Source of the DNA: Lysobacterales bacterium
GTDB lineage: Bacteria; Pseudomonadota; Gammaproteobacteria; Xanthomonadales; BPKI01
NCBI GenBank assembly: GCA_026005055.1
Contig: BPKI01000001.1
Span: 2,307,608-2,371,607, forward strand
Length of the DNA: 64,000 nucleotides
Direction of reading: 5' to 3'
Shown: one piece after another, positions 28,896 to 36,165 of the stretch
Layout of the letters: every line of letters starts with the position of its first letter
How positions within the stretch are numbered: position 1 is the stretch's first letter
Position numbers and translations under genes: made by a program
Notes under the pieces: generated by a model
What the model saw: the letters and a program-made list of their open reading frames with translations, nothing else
Told to the model about the DNA's origin: nothing
The model's database searches: none

Positions 28896-31096
28896 TGCCG
28901 CCCACCGCGCGGCCTCACCCGCTCCGAGGACGCTTCCGCCTCGCGCGGGCTCTCGATCAGCCGAAGGTCGATCTTCCGCTCCTCGATGCTGGCTTTCAGG
29001 ACCTGCACCCTCACCTCCGCGCCGAGGCGGTACTCGCGGCGGCTGCGCTCGCCGGTGAGCGTGTGGCGCACCGGATCGAAGCGGTAAAAATCGGCTGGAA
29101 GCTGGGTGACGTGCACGAGACCCGAGACGCCGGTCCCGGAGAGCTCGACGAAAAGTCCGAAGGATGCGACCCCGCTCACCACCCCATCGAAGACCTCGCC
29201 CACGTGCTCGCTCAGCCAAGCGACCCGATAGCGCTCGTCCACTTCGCGCTCGGCCTCCTCGGCGATTCGTTCTTGGCGCGAGCAATGCGCGCACAGCCGC
29301 GCGAGGGTCTCTTCCGCGAGCGGTGGATCCCGTTTTTCGAGCGCAGCGGCCATCTGACGATGAAGCATGAGGTCGGGATAGCGGCGGATCGGCGAGGTGA
29401 AGTGGGCATAAGCGGGCAAGGCCAGCCCGAAGTGCCCGATGTTCTCGGTCTGATAGACGGCGAGCGCCTGAGCGCGCAGGACGACGGTTTCGATCAAACG
29501 CGCCTCGAGCGCCGGCATCCGCCGCGCTCGCTCGAGCAAGCGCGCGAGATCAGCGGTTTCGAGCCGCTCGCGGGGAGGCAGACGCAGGCCGAACTCCTTG
29601 AGAAACTGCGAGAGGTTCTCGTAGCGGGCGGCCGGCGGCCGATCGTGCACGCGATAGGGCACCGGGATGCGACGCCGCTCTGCGAAGCGCGCGGCCTCCA
29701 CGTTGGCCGCGATCATGCACTCCTCGATCAAGCGATGGGCGTCGTTGCGCTTCTTCCAGCCGAGCGCGACCACCCGACCCTCCGCGTCGAGCTCGAAACC
29801 CATCTCCTGCGATTCGAAGTCGAGGGCACCGCGCTCGCGCCGCCGCTCGGCGAGAAGCCGGTAGAGCGCGAAAGCCGCCTCGAGCCGGCGGATCAACGTT
29901 GGCCCGATCCCTTTGCGTGCGCCTTGGTCGCTCTCGCCGAAAGCGGCCCAGACCTGTTCATAGGTGAGCCTGGCCTTGGAGCGCATCACCGCCCGATAAA
30001 AGCGGGAGCGGCGGACGACGCCATCGGCATCGAGGCTCAAGTCGCAGACGAAACAAAGCCGGTCCTCCTCCGGCTTGAGCGAGCAGATGCCGTTGGAGAG
30101 GGGCTCGGGCAGCATCGGCACCACGTAGCCGGGGAAGTACACCGAACAGCCGCGGCGCGCGGCCTCGGCGTCGATCGCGCTGCCTTGCGGCACGTAGTGC
30201 GCGACGTCGGCGATCGCCACCACCAGGCGGAAGCCGCCGCCGCGCCTCGGCGCAACGTAGATCGCATCGTCGAAGTCTTTGGCGTCCTCGCCATCGATGG
30301 TCACGAGATCGAGCGCGCGAAGATCCTCGCGGCCCTGCCGATCGGCCTCTTCGACCCGATGCGGCACCTTCGCGAGCTCGGCCAGGACCTCCGCGGGCCA
30401 TTCATGACGCAGCCCGTGATTGTGGATGGCGGCCTCGATGGCAAGGGTCGGCTTGAGCTCCGGGCCGAGCACGCTGAGCACTTCACCGATCGCGGGGACG
30501 AAGGCCGTCGGTGGCTCGCGGATCGCCACGATCACGAGCTCGCCGGGGCGCGCGCCCTTGGCGGCATCCGGCGGTATGAGCACCTCGCCGGGCAAACGCC
30601 GGTCATCGGGCACCACCACCCCAAGCCCTCCGCGCGCCTCGTAGCGCCCGAAGAGCCGAGGGGGACGCCGCTCGAGCACCTCGGTGATCATGCCCTCTGG
30701 GCGTCCACGGGGATCCACACCGACCACGCAGACCGCCACCCGATCCCCATGCATCACCTGCCGCGCCTGCGCCGGCGGCAGGAAGAGATCATCACCGCCC
30801 TGGTCGGGCCTCACGAAGGCGAAGCCATCGGGGTGGCCGAGCACCACGCCCGTGAGGATTTGCAGTTTCCGGGTGGGGGCATAGCCGCCGCGGCGATTGC
30901 GATGAAGCTGTCCATCGCGGACCATCGCCTCGAGCCTGCGCGCGAGGATGTCCTGCGCTTTCGCATCCTCCACGGCGAAGGCGGCGGCGATCTCCTCGAA
31001 TTTCTGCGGCCGCGCCGCCCGATCGAGGAAGGCGAGAATGGCGGCGCGCGCAGGCAGCCCCGCTGTTTTCAGGAGCGGATCGTTCATCCCAGGCAT
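28892..31096 (-). CDS. rnr: Ribonuclease R
   Basis: A 734-residue 3'-5' exoribonuclease. A winged-helix N-terminus (about 14-75) is followed by cold-shock domains (VVLGHPDGFAFVRPD). The RNB catalytic domain has TIDGEDAKDFDDAIYV near 267, with acidic metal ligands, and the HYVPQGSAIDAEAARRG and SPIRRYPDLMLHRQ motifs. A C-terminal S1 domain (VGEVFDGVVSGVASFGLFVE) follows. It degrades structured RNA and takes part in RNA quality control. The lysine-rich tail of E. coli RNase R is mostly absent; the end is short and Arg-rich. An internal ATG at 31087 is an alternative start. Confidence 0.96.
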   Translation of the reverse strand: MPGMNDPLLKTAGLPARAAILAFLDRAARPQKFEEIAAAFAVEDAKAQDILARRLEAMVRDGQLHRNRRGGYAPTRKLQILTGVVLGHPDGFAFVRPDQGGDDLFLPPAQARQVMHGDRVAVCVVGVDPRGRPEGMITEVLERRPPRLFGRYEARGGLGVVVPDDRRLPGEVLIPPDAAKGARPGELVIVAIREPPTAFVPAIGEVLSVLGPELKPTLAIEAAIHNHGLRHEWPAEVLAELAKVPHRVEEADRQGREDLRALDLVTIDGEDAKDFDDAIYVAPRRGGGFRLVVAIADVAHYVPQGSAIDAEAARRGCSVYFPGYVVPMLPEPLSNGICSLKPEEDRLCFVCDLSLDADGVVRRSRFYRAVMRSKARLTYEQVWAAFGESDQGARKGIGPTLIRRLEAAFALYRLLAERRRERGALDFESQEMGFELDAEGRVVALGWKKRNDAHRLIEECMIAANVEAARFAERRRIPVPYRVHDRPPAARYENLSQFLKEFGLRLPPRERLETADLARLLERARRMPALEARLIETVVLRAQALAVYQTENIGHFGLALPAYAHFTSPIRRYPDLMLHRQMAAALEKRDPPLAEETLARLCAHCSRQERIAEEAEREVDERYRVAWLSEHVGEVFDGVVSGVASFGLFVELSGTGVSGLVHVTQLPADFYRFDPVRHTLTGERSRREYRLGAEVRVQVLKASIEERKIDLRLIESPREAEASSERVRPRGGRQ

Positions 31097-31292
31097 CCTA
31101 GCAGGCCCCTGCGAGGCAAGGCGCCCCTGAGCGAATCCTGAGCGGGTCGCTCACCGCACGCGCATCGCTTCGGTGAGGCGCCAAGGGTACGCCCCGACCC
31201 TGCTTCAGGAAGACGGCCTGTCCGCTCCCCGAGCATCCTCTGGCCGATGAACGTCGCATGAGCGGGAAGCCGGCGCGAGCCCTCTGCATCCC

Positions 31293-31320
31293 TTCACGGT
31301 CATCGACACCCGCGTAGAAT
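31293..31320 (+). promoter_or_regulatory. Candidate sigma-70 promoter for the Ax21-like gene
   Basis: TTCACG (31293-31298) and TAGAAT (31315-31320) are separated by 16 bp; the -10 matches consensus at five of six bases. Transcription would begin near 31327, just before the perfect stem-loop at 31330. Confidence 0.55.
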
Positions 31321-31329
31321 GCGCGGCGC

Positions 31330-31352
31330 GTGCCCGAGCCAAGCTCGGGCAC
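31330..31352 (+). promoter_or_regulatory. Perfect 10-bp stem-loop at the predicted 5' end of the Ax21-like mRNA
   Basis: GTGCCCGAGC and GCTCGGGCAC pair without mismatch around a 3-nt CAA loop. No T run follows and the coding sequence starts 36 bp later, so it would be a leader hairpin. 5'-terminal hairpins stabilise some outer membrane protein mRNAs such as ompA. Confidence 0.6.
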
Positions 31353-31388
31353 GTTGGACCTCCCAACGATTGCTCAGGGGACAACGTC

Positions 31389-31919
31389 ATGAAACGCACA
31401 CTGCTCGCCATCGCGCTCGCCACGGCCGCGCCCTTCGCCGCCGCAAGCGAGCTCTCGTACAGCTTCCTCGAAATCGGCGTCGGTCGGGTGGATCCCGACG
31501 GCGCCTCCAGCACGGACACCTGGGGCCTCGAGGGCTCCCTCGCCGTCACCGAGAACTTCTTCTTGCGCGCGACCTATTCCCAGCTCGACGCCCCGGGCAG
31601 CAACCCCGACGGTTGGACCATCGGCGGCGGTTTCAACTTCGGTATCGGGGACGCGACCGACTTCGTGGCCGGCCTCGACTTCGGCGACTTCGAGGGTGCC
31701 GACCTCTGGAACGTTCACGGCGGCGTGCGCACCGCCTTCAACGAGAACTTCGAAGGCTGGTTCGGTGCGGGTTATGCCGACCCGGAAGGCACCTCCGGGG
31801 ACTTCTATGGCTTCGGGCGGCTGCACATCCGTTTCACCGAGGTCATCGGCGCGACCCTCAACCTGCAGCTCGGTGACGACGCCACCGAGTACGGCGTGGG
31901 GCTGCGCGTCAGCTTCTGA
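31389..31919 (+). CDS. Small outer membrane beta-barrel protein, Ax21-like
   Basis: A 176-residue protein. The signal peptide ends ATAAPFAAA, and the mature part alternates hydrophobic and polar residues in about eight amphipathic strands (SYSFLEIGVGRVD, WGLEGSLAVTENFFLRATYS, WTIGGGFNFGIGD, DFVAGLDFGDFEG) and ends in a C-terminal Phe (GVGLRVSF). This pattern fits small eight-strand barrels of the Ax21 family known from Xanthomonas; the family call is from memory. Function in the envelope is unknown. It has its own promoter, leader hairpin and strong terminator, so it is a single-gene, probably well-expressed unit. Confidence 0.78.
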   Translation: MKRTLLAIALATAAPFAAASELSYSFLEIGVGRVDPDGASSTDTWGLEGSLAVTENFFLRATYSQLDAPGSNPDGWTIGGGFNFGIGDATDFVAGLDFGDFEGADLWNVHGGVRTAFNENFEGWFGAGYADPEGTSGDFYGFGRLHIRFTEVIGATLNLQLGDDATEYGVGLRVSF

Positions 31920-31942
31920 TCCGAGAGCATCTCGCCCGCAGC

Positions 31943-31976
31943 GGAAACCCGGCCCCTCGTGGCCGGGTTTCCTTTT
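31943..31976 (+). terminator. Rho-independent terminator of the Ax21-like gene
   Basis: GGAAACCCGGCC (31943-31954) and GGCCGGGTTTCC (31961-31972) form a perfect 12-bp stem with a 6-nt loop, followed by a short T-rich stretch (CCTTTTCC overlapping the stem end). Confidence 0.9.
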
Positions 31977-31999
31977 CCAGAGCTTGGATCCGGCGCGCG

Positions 32000-32028
32000 T
32001 TGACAGCGACGGATCGCCGTTCGACAAT
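32000..32028 (+). promoter_or_regulatory. Promoter of tRNA-Leu
   Basis: A perfect -35 TTGACA (32000-32005) is 17 bp from GACAAT (32023-32028), four of six bases of the -10 consensus. The predicted start lies about 13 nt before the tRNA. Confidence 0.75.
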
Positions 32029-32047
32029 GCAGGGCTCGCCGCACCGT

Positions 32048-32132
32048 GCCCAGGTGGCGGAATTGGTAGACGCGCTAGATTCAGGTTCTAGTGCCGCGAG
32101 GCGTGGAGGTTCGAGTCCTCTCCTGGGCACCA
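32048..32132 (+). tRNA. tRNA-Leu (anticodon CAG)
   Basis: An 85-nt class II tRNA with CCA encoded. The acceptor stem is GCCCAGG / CCTGGGC with discriminator A. The D arm (GGAATTGGTAGA) has the GG pair, and the anticodon stem CTAGA / TCTAG encloses TTCAGGT, giving anticodon CAG for CUG, the main Leu codon in this GC-rich genome. A long variable arm (TGCCGCGAGGCGT) and T loop GTTCGAGTC follow. Confidence 0.97.
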
Positions 32133-32702
32133 CACTGCCCTTGCCGCGCACGCCAGCGCCTCCGCTCAACTACACCGCCGCGCGGCCTGTCCTGCTTGGC
32201 TGCGCGGGTAACGCCGCGATGTCCTCCGTTTCCGAGTGCGGAAGACGTCGCCAGTCACATTCGGATTCGAGCCCGCGCCCATCGAATGCGTGGTCGCTAT
32301 CCCTGGGACTCCCTGCGGTCGCATCGACGCTCGCTGCCCACAACCCCACCCCGCCAAAACGCTCGTCAACGCTATGAAAGAGCGAAGCAAGAAGCCACGG
32401 ACCGCGGAAGCTCGCTCACTCCTGGCTGATCCGATCGCGCCTGGCTTCAAACCCTCGATCACTCGCCCGAGCGATGCCCCTCATGGCCTCAGTCGTTTCC
32501 GCTGAGCAAGTCAGTGCGTTCCTCGCAGTGCTCTTGCTTGCCGCATTGCGGATCAGCTCATACCTCTGGCCACAAAAGGGCCAAGCGCGCTGAGAAAGGC
32601 CTACCCCAAGAGGCGCTCTCCTCTCGCGACCTCGTGATCGTTGAGCGGCGCGAGAGCCGATCCGGAAGCGCCTTGCCGCTCGTCGCTGCGCGGCCGAACA
32701 GC
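32133..32702 (+). other. Intergenic region after tRNA-Leu, no recognised gene
   Basis: This 570-bp stretch has open frames on both strands, but none has a recognisable domain, ribosome site or natural codon pattern. It looks less GC-rich than its neighbours and lies directly 3' of a tRNA gene, a common integration site. No integrase fragment or repeat of the tRNA 3' end was found. Confidence 0.5.
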
Positions 32703-33503
32703 TCAGGGTGCGATCCAAATCAGGCTGGCGAAGCGACCGGTGTTTCCGCGATCGCGGCGATGGGAGTACCACAGTTCGGGCTCGCGATCGGTGTCATGGG
32801 GCGCGATGGCGATGGCCGCGACGCCCGCCGCCTGAAGCTGCTGCCAGGCAGCGAGGCGAAGATCGAGCTGATGCCGCCCGCGTTCGTTTTGGCGGAAACA
32901 TTCGGCATGGCGGGGATCGCGATGGATGAGCGCGTTCAGGACCTCAGGCCCCACTTCGTATCCGGCGGCGGAAATCGCAGGGCCGATGAAGGCGCGAACA
33001 CGGGAGGGCGGGATCGGGAGTTGGGCGAAGAGCGCAGGAATCACGCCAAGAGCGAGACCGCGCCAACCGGCGTGGGCGACCGCCACGAGCGATCCATCCT
33101 CGGCTGCGAGCAGGATGGGCACGCAGTCGGCGCTGAGCACTGCGAGCACCAGGCCACGCTGATCCGTCCAGGCGGCATCGGCTTCGGGCTCGGCCTCCCC
33201 TTCTGCGGGGGGCTTGTTCAGGCGGATGATCTCGCGGCCATGCACCTGGCGGAGAAAACAGGGGGTGCCGGGGAGGCCGAGTGCCGCGCGCAAACCGGCG
33301 CGGTTGGCCGCCACTGCCTCCGGCGCATCGCCCACCCGCGCGCCGAGATTGCACCGTGCGAAAACGCCGCTCGAAAAACCCGGTGCCGCGCGGGTGGTGA
33401 TCTTGATGTGCACGCCCGGCGCGAGCGGCTGCTTAGGCTCGATGGCGTAGGGCAGCGCCCCTCGCTTCCCCACGCGCCTCAAGCCCCGCTCATGCGCGGG
33501 CAA
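32703..33503 (-). CDS. pgeF: PgeF/YfiH-family protein (peptidoglycan editing factor; laccase-domain purine phosphorylase family)
   Basis: A 266-residue member of the DUF152/YfiH family. The metal and active-site motifs are present: RQVHGREI, LSADCVPILL, and AHAGWRGLALGVI (His, Cys and His), with the GPAISAAGYEVG segment after them. Members are reported to act on adenosine or inosine as zinc phosphorylases or deaminases, and as a factor that keeps wrong dipeptides out of peptidoglycan. No signal peptide is present. It overlaps the neighbouring membrane-protein gene by 14 bp; rluD, its usual partner, lies 9.5 kb away. Confidence 0.93.
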   Translation of the reverse strand: MPAHERGLRRVGKRGALPYAIEPKQPLAPGVHIKITTRAAPGFSSGVFARCNLGARVGDAPEAVAANRAGLRAALGLPGTPCFLRQVHGREIIRLNKPPAEGEAEPEADAAWTDQRGLVLAVLSADCVPILLAAEDGSLVAVAHAGWRGLALGVIPALFAQLPIPPSRVRAFIGPAISAAGYEVGPEVLNALIHRDPRHAECFRQNERGRHQLDLRLAAWQQLQAAGVAAIAIAPHDTDREPELWYSHRRDRGNTGRFASLIWIAP

Positions 33504-33837
33504 GCCGCCACCATACCGCCCAAGGCCAGGCCAAAAACATCACCAGGACCCCCGCTCCGAGGGCCATCATCATCAAAAAGCCCCAGTCGAGCCAGCCGGA
33601 AAGCGCGCCGAAATCGGCTTGGGTGATGGCAGGAGCGAGCGCGAACACGGCGATGGCGGCGAGCGCGCCGATCGGCAAGGCAAGCGCCAAACCGCGGCGA
33701 AGCGGCAGAGGGCGCGGACCCATCCATAAGCGGATCAGCACCGCCAGCTCGAGGAGCAACAGCACCGCGAGCGGCCAGAAGAAAGGTCGCAGATTTTCGA
33801 ACAAGATCGCGAAAAGCGAACTCAAAGACATATTCAT
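33490..33837 (-). CDS. Three-helix inner membrane protein of unknown function
   Basis: A 115-residue protein with hydrophobic helices at about 17-40 (WPLAVLLLLELAVLIRLW), 50-72 (LALALPIGALAAIAVFALAP) and 84-112 (GFLMMMALGAGVLVMFLAWP). I do not recognise it firmly; it may be DUF5368. The ATG at 33837 has GAGGGG eight bases upstream and is preferred over a GTG at 33846. It follows the flavoprotein gene by 12 bp and overlaps pgeF by 14 bp. The tight pairing suggests it anchors or takes electrons from the flavoprotein, which is inference. Confidence 0.72.
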   Translation of the reverse strand: MNMSLSSLFAILFENLRPFFWPLAVLLLLELAVLIRLWMGPRPLPLRRGLALALPIGALAAIAVFALAPAITQADFGALSGWLDWGFLMMMALGAGVLVMFLAWPWAVWWRLARA

Positions 33838-33849
33838 CGCATCCACCCC

Positions 33850-35193
33850 TCAGGCGCGTCCGCGCAAGACCGCCTCATAGGCGCCATGCAGGAGCTTTTC
33901 TTTCATCACCCAGGGCAGCCAATGGATCTCGTAGGGGCTGATGAATGAAAACGAGGGCACCATCTTGAGCTCGTAATCGAACTCGACCAGGATCGCCCGC
34001 CCCCGGCCGATGAGCAAGGGGTAGGAGGTGTAGCCGTTGAAGCGGCCCTCTCCCTCGCGGTCGGCGATGGCCGCGAGCAGGTTTTTGACCACCACCGGCA
34101 CATGCGCCTTGACCGTGGCCGCGGTCTTACCGATCGGCGTGCCCACGCAATCCCCGGCGCCGAAAACATTGGGATAGCGGGGATGACGCAAGGTATGCCG
34201 GTCCACCTCGAGCCAGCGTCCATCGTCCGCGAACTCACCGCTCTGCCAGGCGAGCGGGCTATTGGCCAGCGCATCCGGTGCGCGCATTTTCGGCACCACG
34301 TGGATAAGGTCGTAATCCATTTCCACCCGGCCGGCAGGGGTGGCGAAGCTCGCGATCTTGCGCGCCGGGTCGATCGCCACCAGCCGGTGCTCCCAATGGA
34401 TGTCGATGCCCCGCTCGGGGAAGTGCTTTTTCAGGAACTCGTTGATCTCCGGCTGCGAGAAGAGCCCTTTTCCGGCGACCGCGTAGTGGAAATGCGCCCG
34501 GTCGCGAGCGCCTTCGCGGCGCAGCCGGTCCTCGACCAGCATCGCCATCTTGAGCGGTGCGCCGGCGCACTTGATGCCGCCCGGCGGGCGGGTGAAGATC
34601 GCCTTGCCGCCCTTCTCGGCGAAGGCGCGGATCGCCTCCCAGCTCCGCCCGGCGTGTTCGGGATTGTCGTAGACGCAGGCGATGCCGTTCCTGCCGATCA
34701 GACCCGCCTCCATCCCCTCGACCGAGGCGTAATCGACCTTGAGCCCCGTGGCAACGCAAAGGAAATCGTAGGGGATCGCTTCGCCCTGCTCGGTCACGAT
34801 GCGATTGGCATCGGGATCGAACTCGGCCACCGCGGCCTTGACCCAGCGCACCGTCGAGGGCAGAAAGCGCTCGTTGCGGTCGATGACTTTCTCGGACGAC
34901 CAGTAGCCGTTGGCCACCAGGGTCAGGCCGGGCTGATAAAGATGCCGCTCTCTGGCATCGACAATGGTGATCGAGGCCCCCTCGAGCGCCCGGCTCAGAC
35001 GATTGGCAAGGGCGATACCCGCCGCGCCCGCCCCCGCGATGACGATGCGCGCCGAGGTCTTGAGCCGCGCCTCCGCCCGATCCCAGCCGGCGAGGGGCCC
35101 GAGGGCCCACAAGGCTCCGCTACCGCCGAGGAGCGAGAGAAACTGCCGCCGGGAGAGGCGCGAAGAACATTCATTGGAGTGAGGTGAGGTCAT
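33850..35193 (-). CDS. Tat-exported sulfide:quinone-oxidoreductase-like flavoprotein
   Basis: A 447-residue pyridine nucleotide-disulfide oxidoreductase fold. The Tat signal SRRQFLSLLGGSGALWALGP (residues 14-33) precedes the FAD-binding VIAGAGAAGIALANRL (51-66). LCVATGLKVDY, GGIKCAGAPLKMAMLVEDRL (Cys209) and the second FAD motif VFGAGDCVGTPIGKTAATV (about 343-361) follow. The C-terminal region GYTSYPLLIGRGRAILVEFDY closely follows the type II (mitochondrial-type) SQR pattern. In human SQR, as I recall it, the Tyr391 position is the second catalytic Cys; here it is Tyr. Substrate is therefore uncertain. Flavocytochrome c flavoprotein subunits are also Tat-exported relatives. Confidence 0.8.
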   Translation of the reverse strand: MTSPHSNECSSRLSRRQFLSLLGGSGALWALGPLAGWDRAEARLKTSARIVIAGAGAAGIALANRLSRALEGASITIVDARERHLYQPGLTLVANGYWSSEKVIDRNERFLPSTVRWVKAAVAEFDPDANRIVTEQGEAIPYDFLCVATGLKVDYASVEGMEAGLIGRNGIACVYDNPEHAGRSWEAIRAFAEKGGKAIFTRPPGGIKCAGAPLKMAMLVEDRLRREGARDRAHFHYAVAGKGLFSQPEINEFLKKHFPERGIDIHWEHRLVAIDPARKIASFATPAGRVEMDYDLIHVVPKMRAPDALANSPLAWQSGEFADDGRWLEVDRHTLRHPRYPNVFGAGDCVGTPIGKTAATVKAHVPVVVKNLLAAIADREGEGRFNGYTSYPLLIGRGRAILVEFDYELKMVPSFSFISPYEIHWLPWVMKEKLLHGAYEAVLRGRA

Positions 35194-35213
35194 GGTCGAA
35201 CATTTCGGTCGCG

Positions 35214-35219
35214 TTTATA
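35214..35219 (-). promoter_or_regulatory. Candidate -10 element for the flavoprotein gene
   Basis: Read on the minus strand, TATAAA lies about 20 bp before the start codon in a locally AT-rich stretch, preceded by TGA (TGATATAAA). No good -35 hexamer was found. Confidence 0.3.
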
Positions 35220-35304
35220 TCAGTCTCATCTAAAGTTTCTGGCCCATGCAAGCTGCAGCGCAGCAAACCCCACTCCCGCGCTCGCTGCCGATCTCGCGGC
35301 GCGC

Positions 35305-35346
35305 GAAAAAATCGGGGAACGAGACGATTCAGCGCGGAGACCGCGC
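35305..35346 (-). terminator. Possible terminator of the chaperone-usher-like operon
   Basis: On the minus strand a perfect 6-bp hairpin (GCGCGG, loop TCT, CCGCGC) lies just after the last stop codon. About 22 nt later a short stem ends in TTTTTT. The T run is not directly behind the strong stem, so strength is uncertain. Confidence 0.4.
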
Positions 35347-35350
35347 CGGC

Positions 35351-36160
35351 TCAGGGCGGCCAGGCTTCGAAGCCGTCGGCGAAGATCAGGTCCGCGTTGG
35401 GCGGCGGTGGCTGCCCAGCGGGAAACAGCGGGTGGAAGAAGCACCAGCCGCGAGAACTTTGCACCGCCGGTTCCGACCCGCAGGCTGCGATACCGGAATC
35501 GGCACCCTGCGACTGGATGCCGGCGGTGAGGCCGGCCGCGGCCGTCGGGGAAACGGGGCCATACTGGATCACGATCTCCCGGCGCGCGTGGTAGAGGATG
35601 ACTTGTGCATTGAGCAGCCCGGATGCGCCCTTCCGCTGCCAGTCAGCCCACTCGATCACGGTGCAGGCATCGCTGCCGTAGGAGGGCGCACGCGGGCAGG
35701 TCGGGAAGAACTGAGACCTGGCCAGGCCCTGGCTACCGGCTTCGAGGTCTCCGCCCATGGCATACACCCGGCCGAAGGCCGCCTCGGCGTTGTCCGGAAT
35801 CGCCGGCAGCGGGCAATCGGAGCGCCAGTAGCCGCCATCGTCGGCTGGAAATCCGGACCAGGTGAAAGCGATGTAGCCATTGGTCGAGACCCGCAAGCTG
35901 GTGTGCGCCTTGTCGTAGAACACGAAGGGCAGCGCGAGCGCAAGATCGGCCCAGCCATCATCGCTCGCCGGGTCCGTGTCCGAGGGAGCGAACAGGAAGG
36001 GGGAACCGGCGCTGGTGTCGATCCATTGATACGGACAATGCGGCGCACCGTCGGCGAGGCGCTGGTAGCCGAAGGCATCGGCGGCCGTCGGCACGGTGCG
36101 CCCACCGGCGAGCACGGTCGTCGGCAGGAAGAGCAAGGGAAGGCTCAACCACGCGCGCAT
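35351..36160 (-). CDS. Secreted protein of unknown function with C-terminal GFE tail
   Basis: A 269-residue protein with a signal peptide (MRAWLSLPLLFLPTTVLAGG) and a beta-rich body (LPFVFYDKAHTSLRVSTNGY, FTWSGFPADDGGYW) that resembles nidogen/AMOP-like or PPC-like secreted beta domains with the pattern phi-STNGYI-phi-F. Six or more Cys residues suggest disulfides. The end, ADLIFADGFEAWPP, fits a C-terminal IFADGFE motif common on secreted proteins of Xanthomonadales-like bacteria; its role is unknown. It is the last gene of the chaperone-usher-like operon, 5 bp after the 664-residue protein. The open frame continues upstream, but only this ATG starts a signal peptide. Confidence 0.7.
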   Translation of the reverse strand: MRAWLSLPLLFLPTTVLAGGRTVPTAADAFGYQRLADGAPHCPYQWIDTSAGSPFLFAPSDTDPASDDGWADLALALPFVFYDKAHTSLRVSTNGYIAFTWSGFPADDGGYWRSDCPLPAIPDNAEAAFGRVYAMGGDLEAGSQGLARSQFFPTCPRAPSYGSDACTVIEWADWQRKGASGLLNAQVILYHARREIVIQYGPVSPTAAAGLTAGIQSQGADSGIAACGSEPAVQSSRGWCFFHPLFPAGQPPPPNADLIFADGFEAWPP

Positions 36161-36165
36161 GGCAC

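Noticed and set aside
28895..31141. 748-codon plus-strand frame opposite rnr
   Set aside because: Antisense shadow of the complete RNase R gene; composition is typical of GC-rich reverse frames (H, R, G, D rich).
32236..32505. 89-codon plus-strand frame after tRNA-Leu
   Set aside because: No recognisable domain, no ribosome site and no natural neighbour relation.
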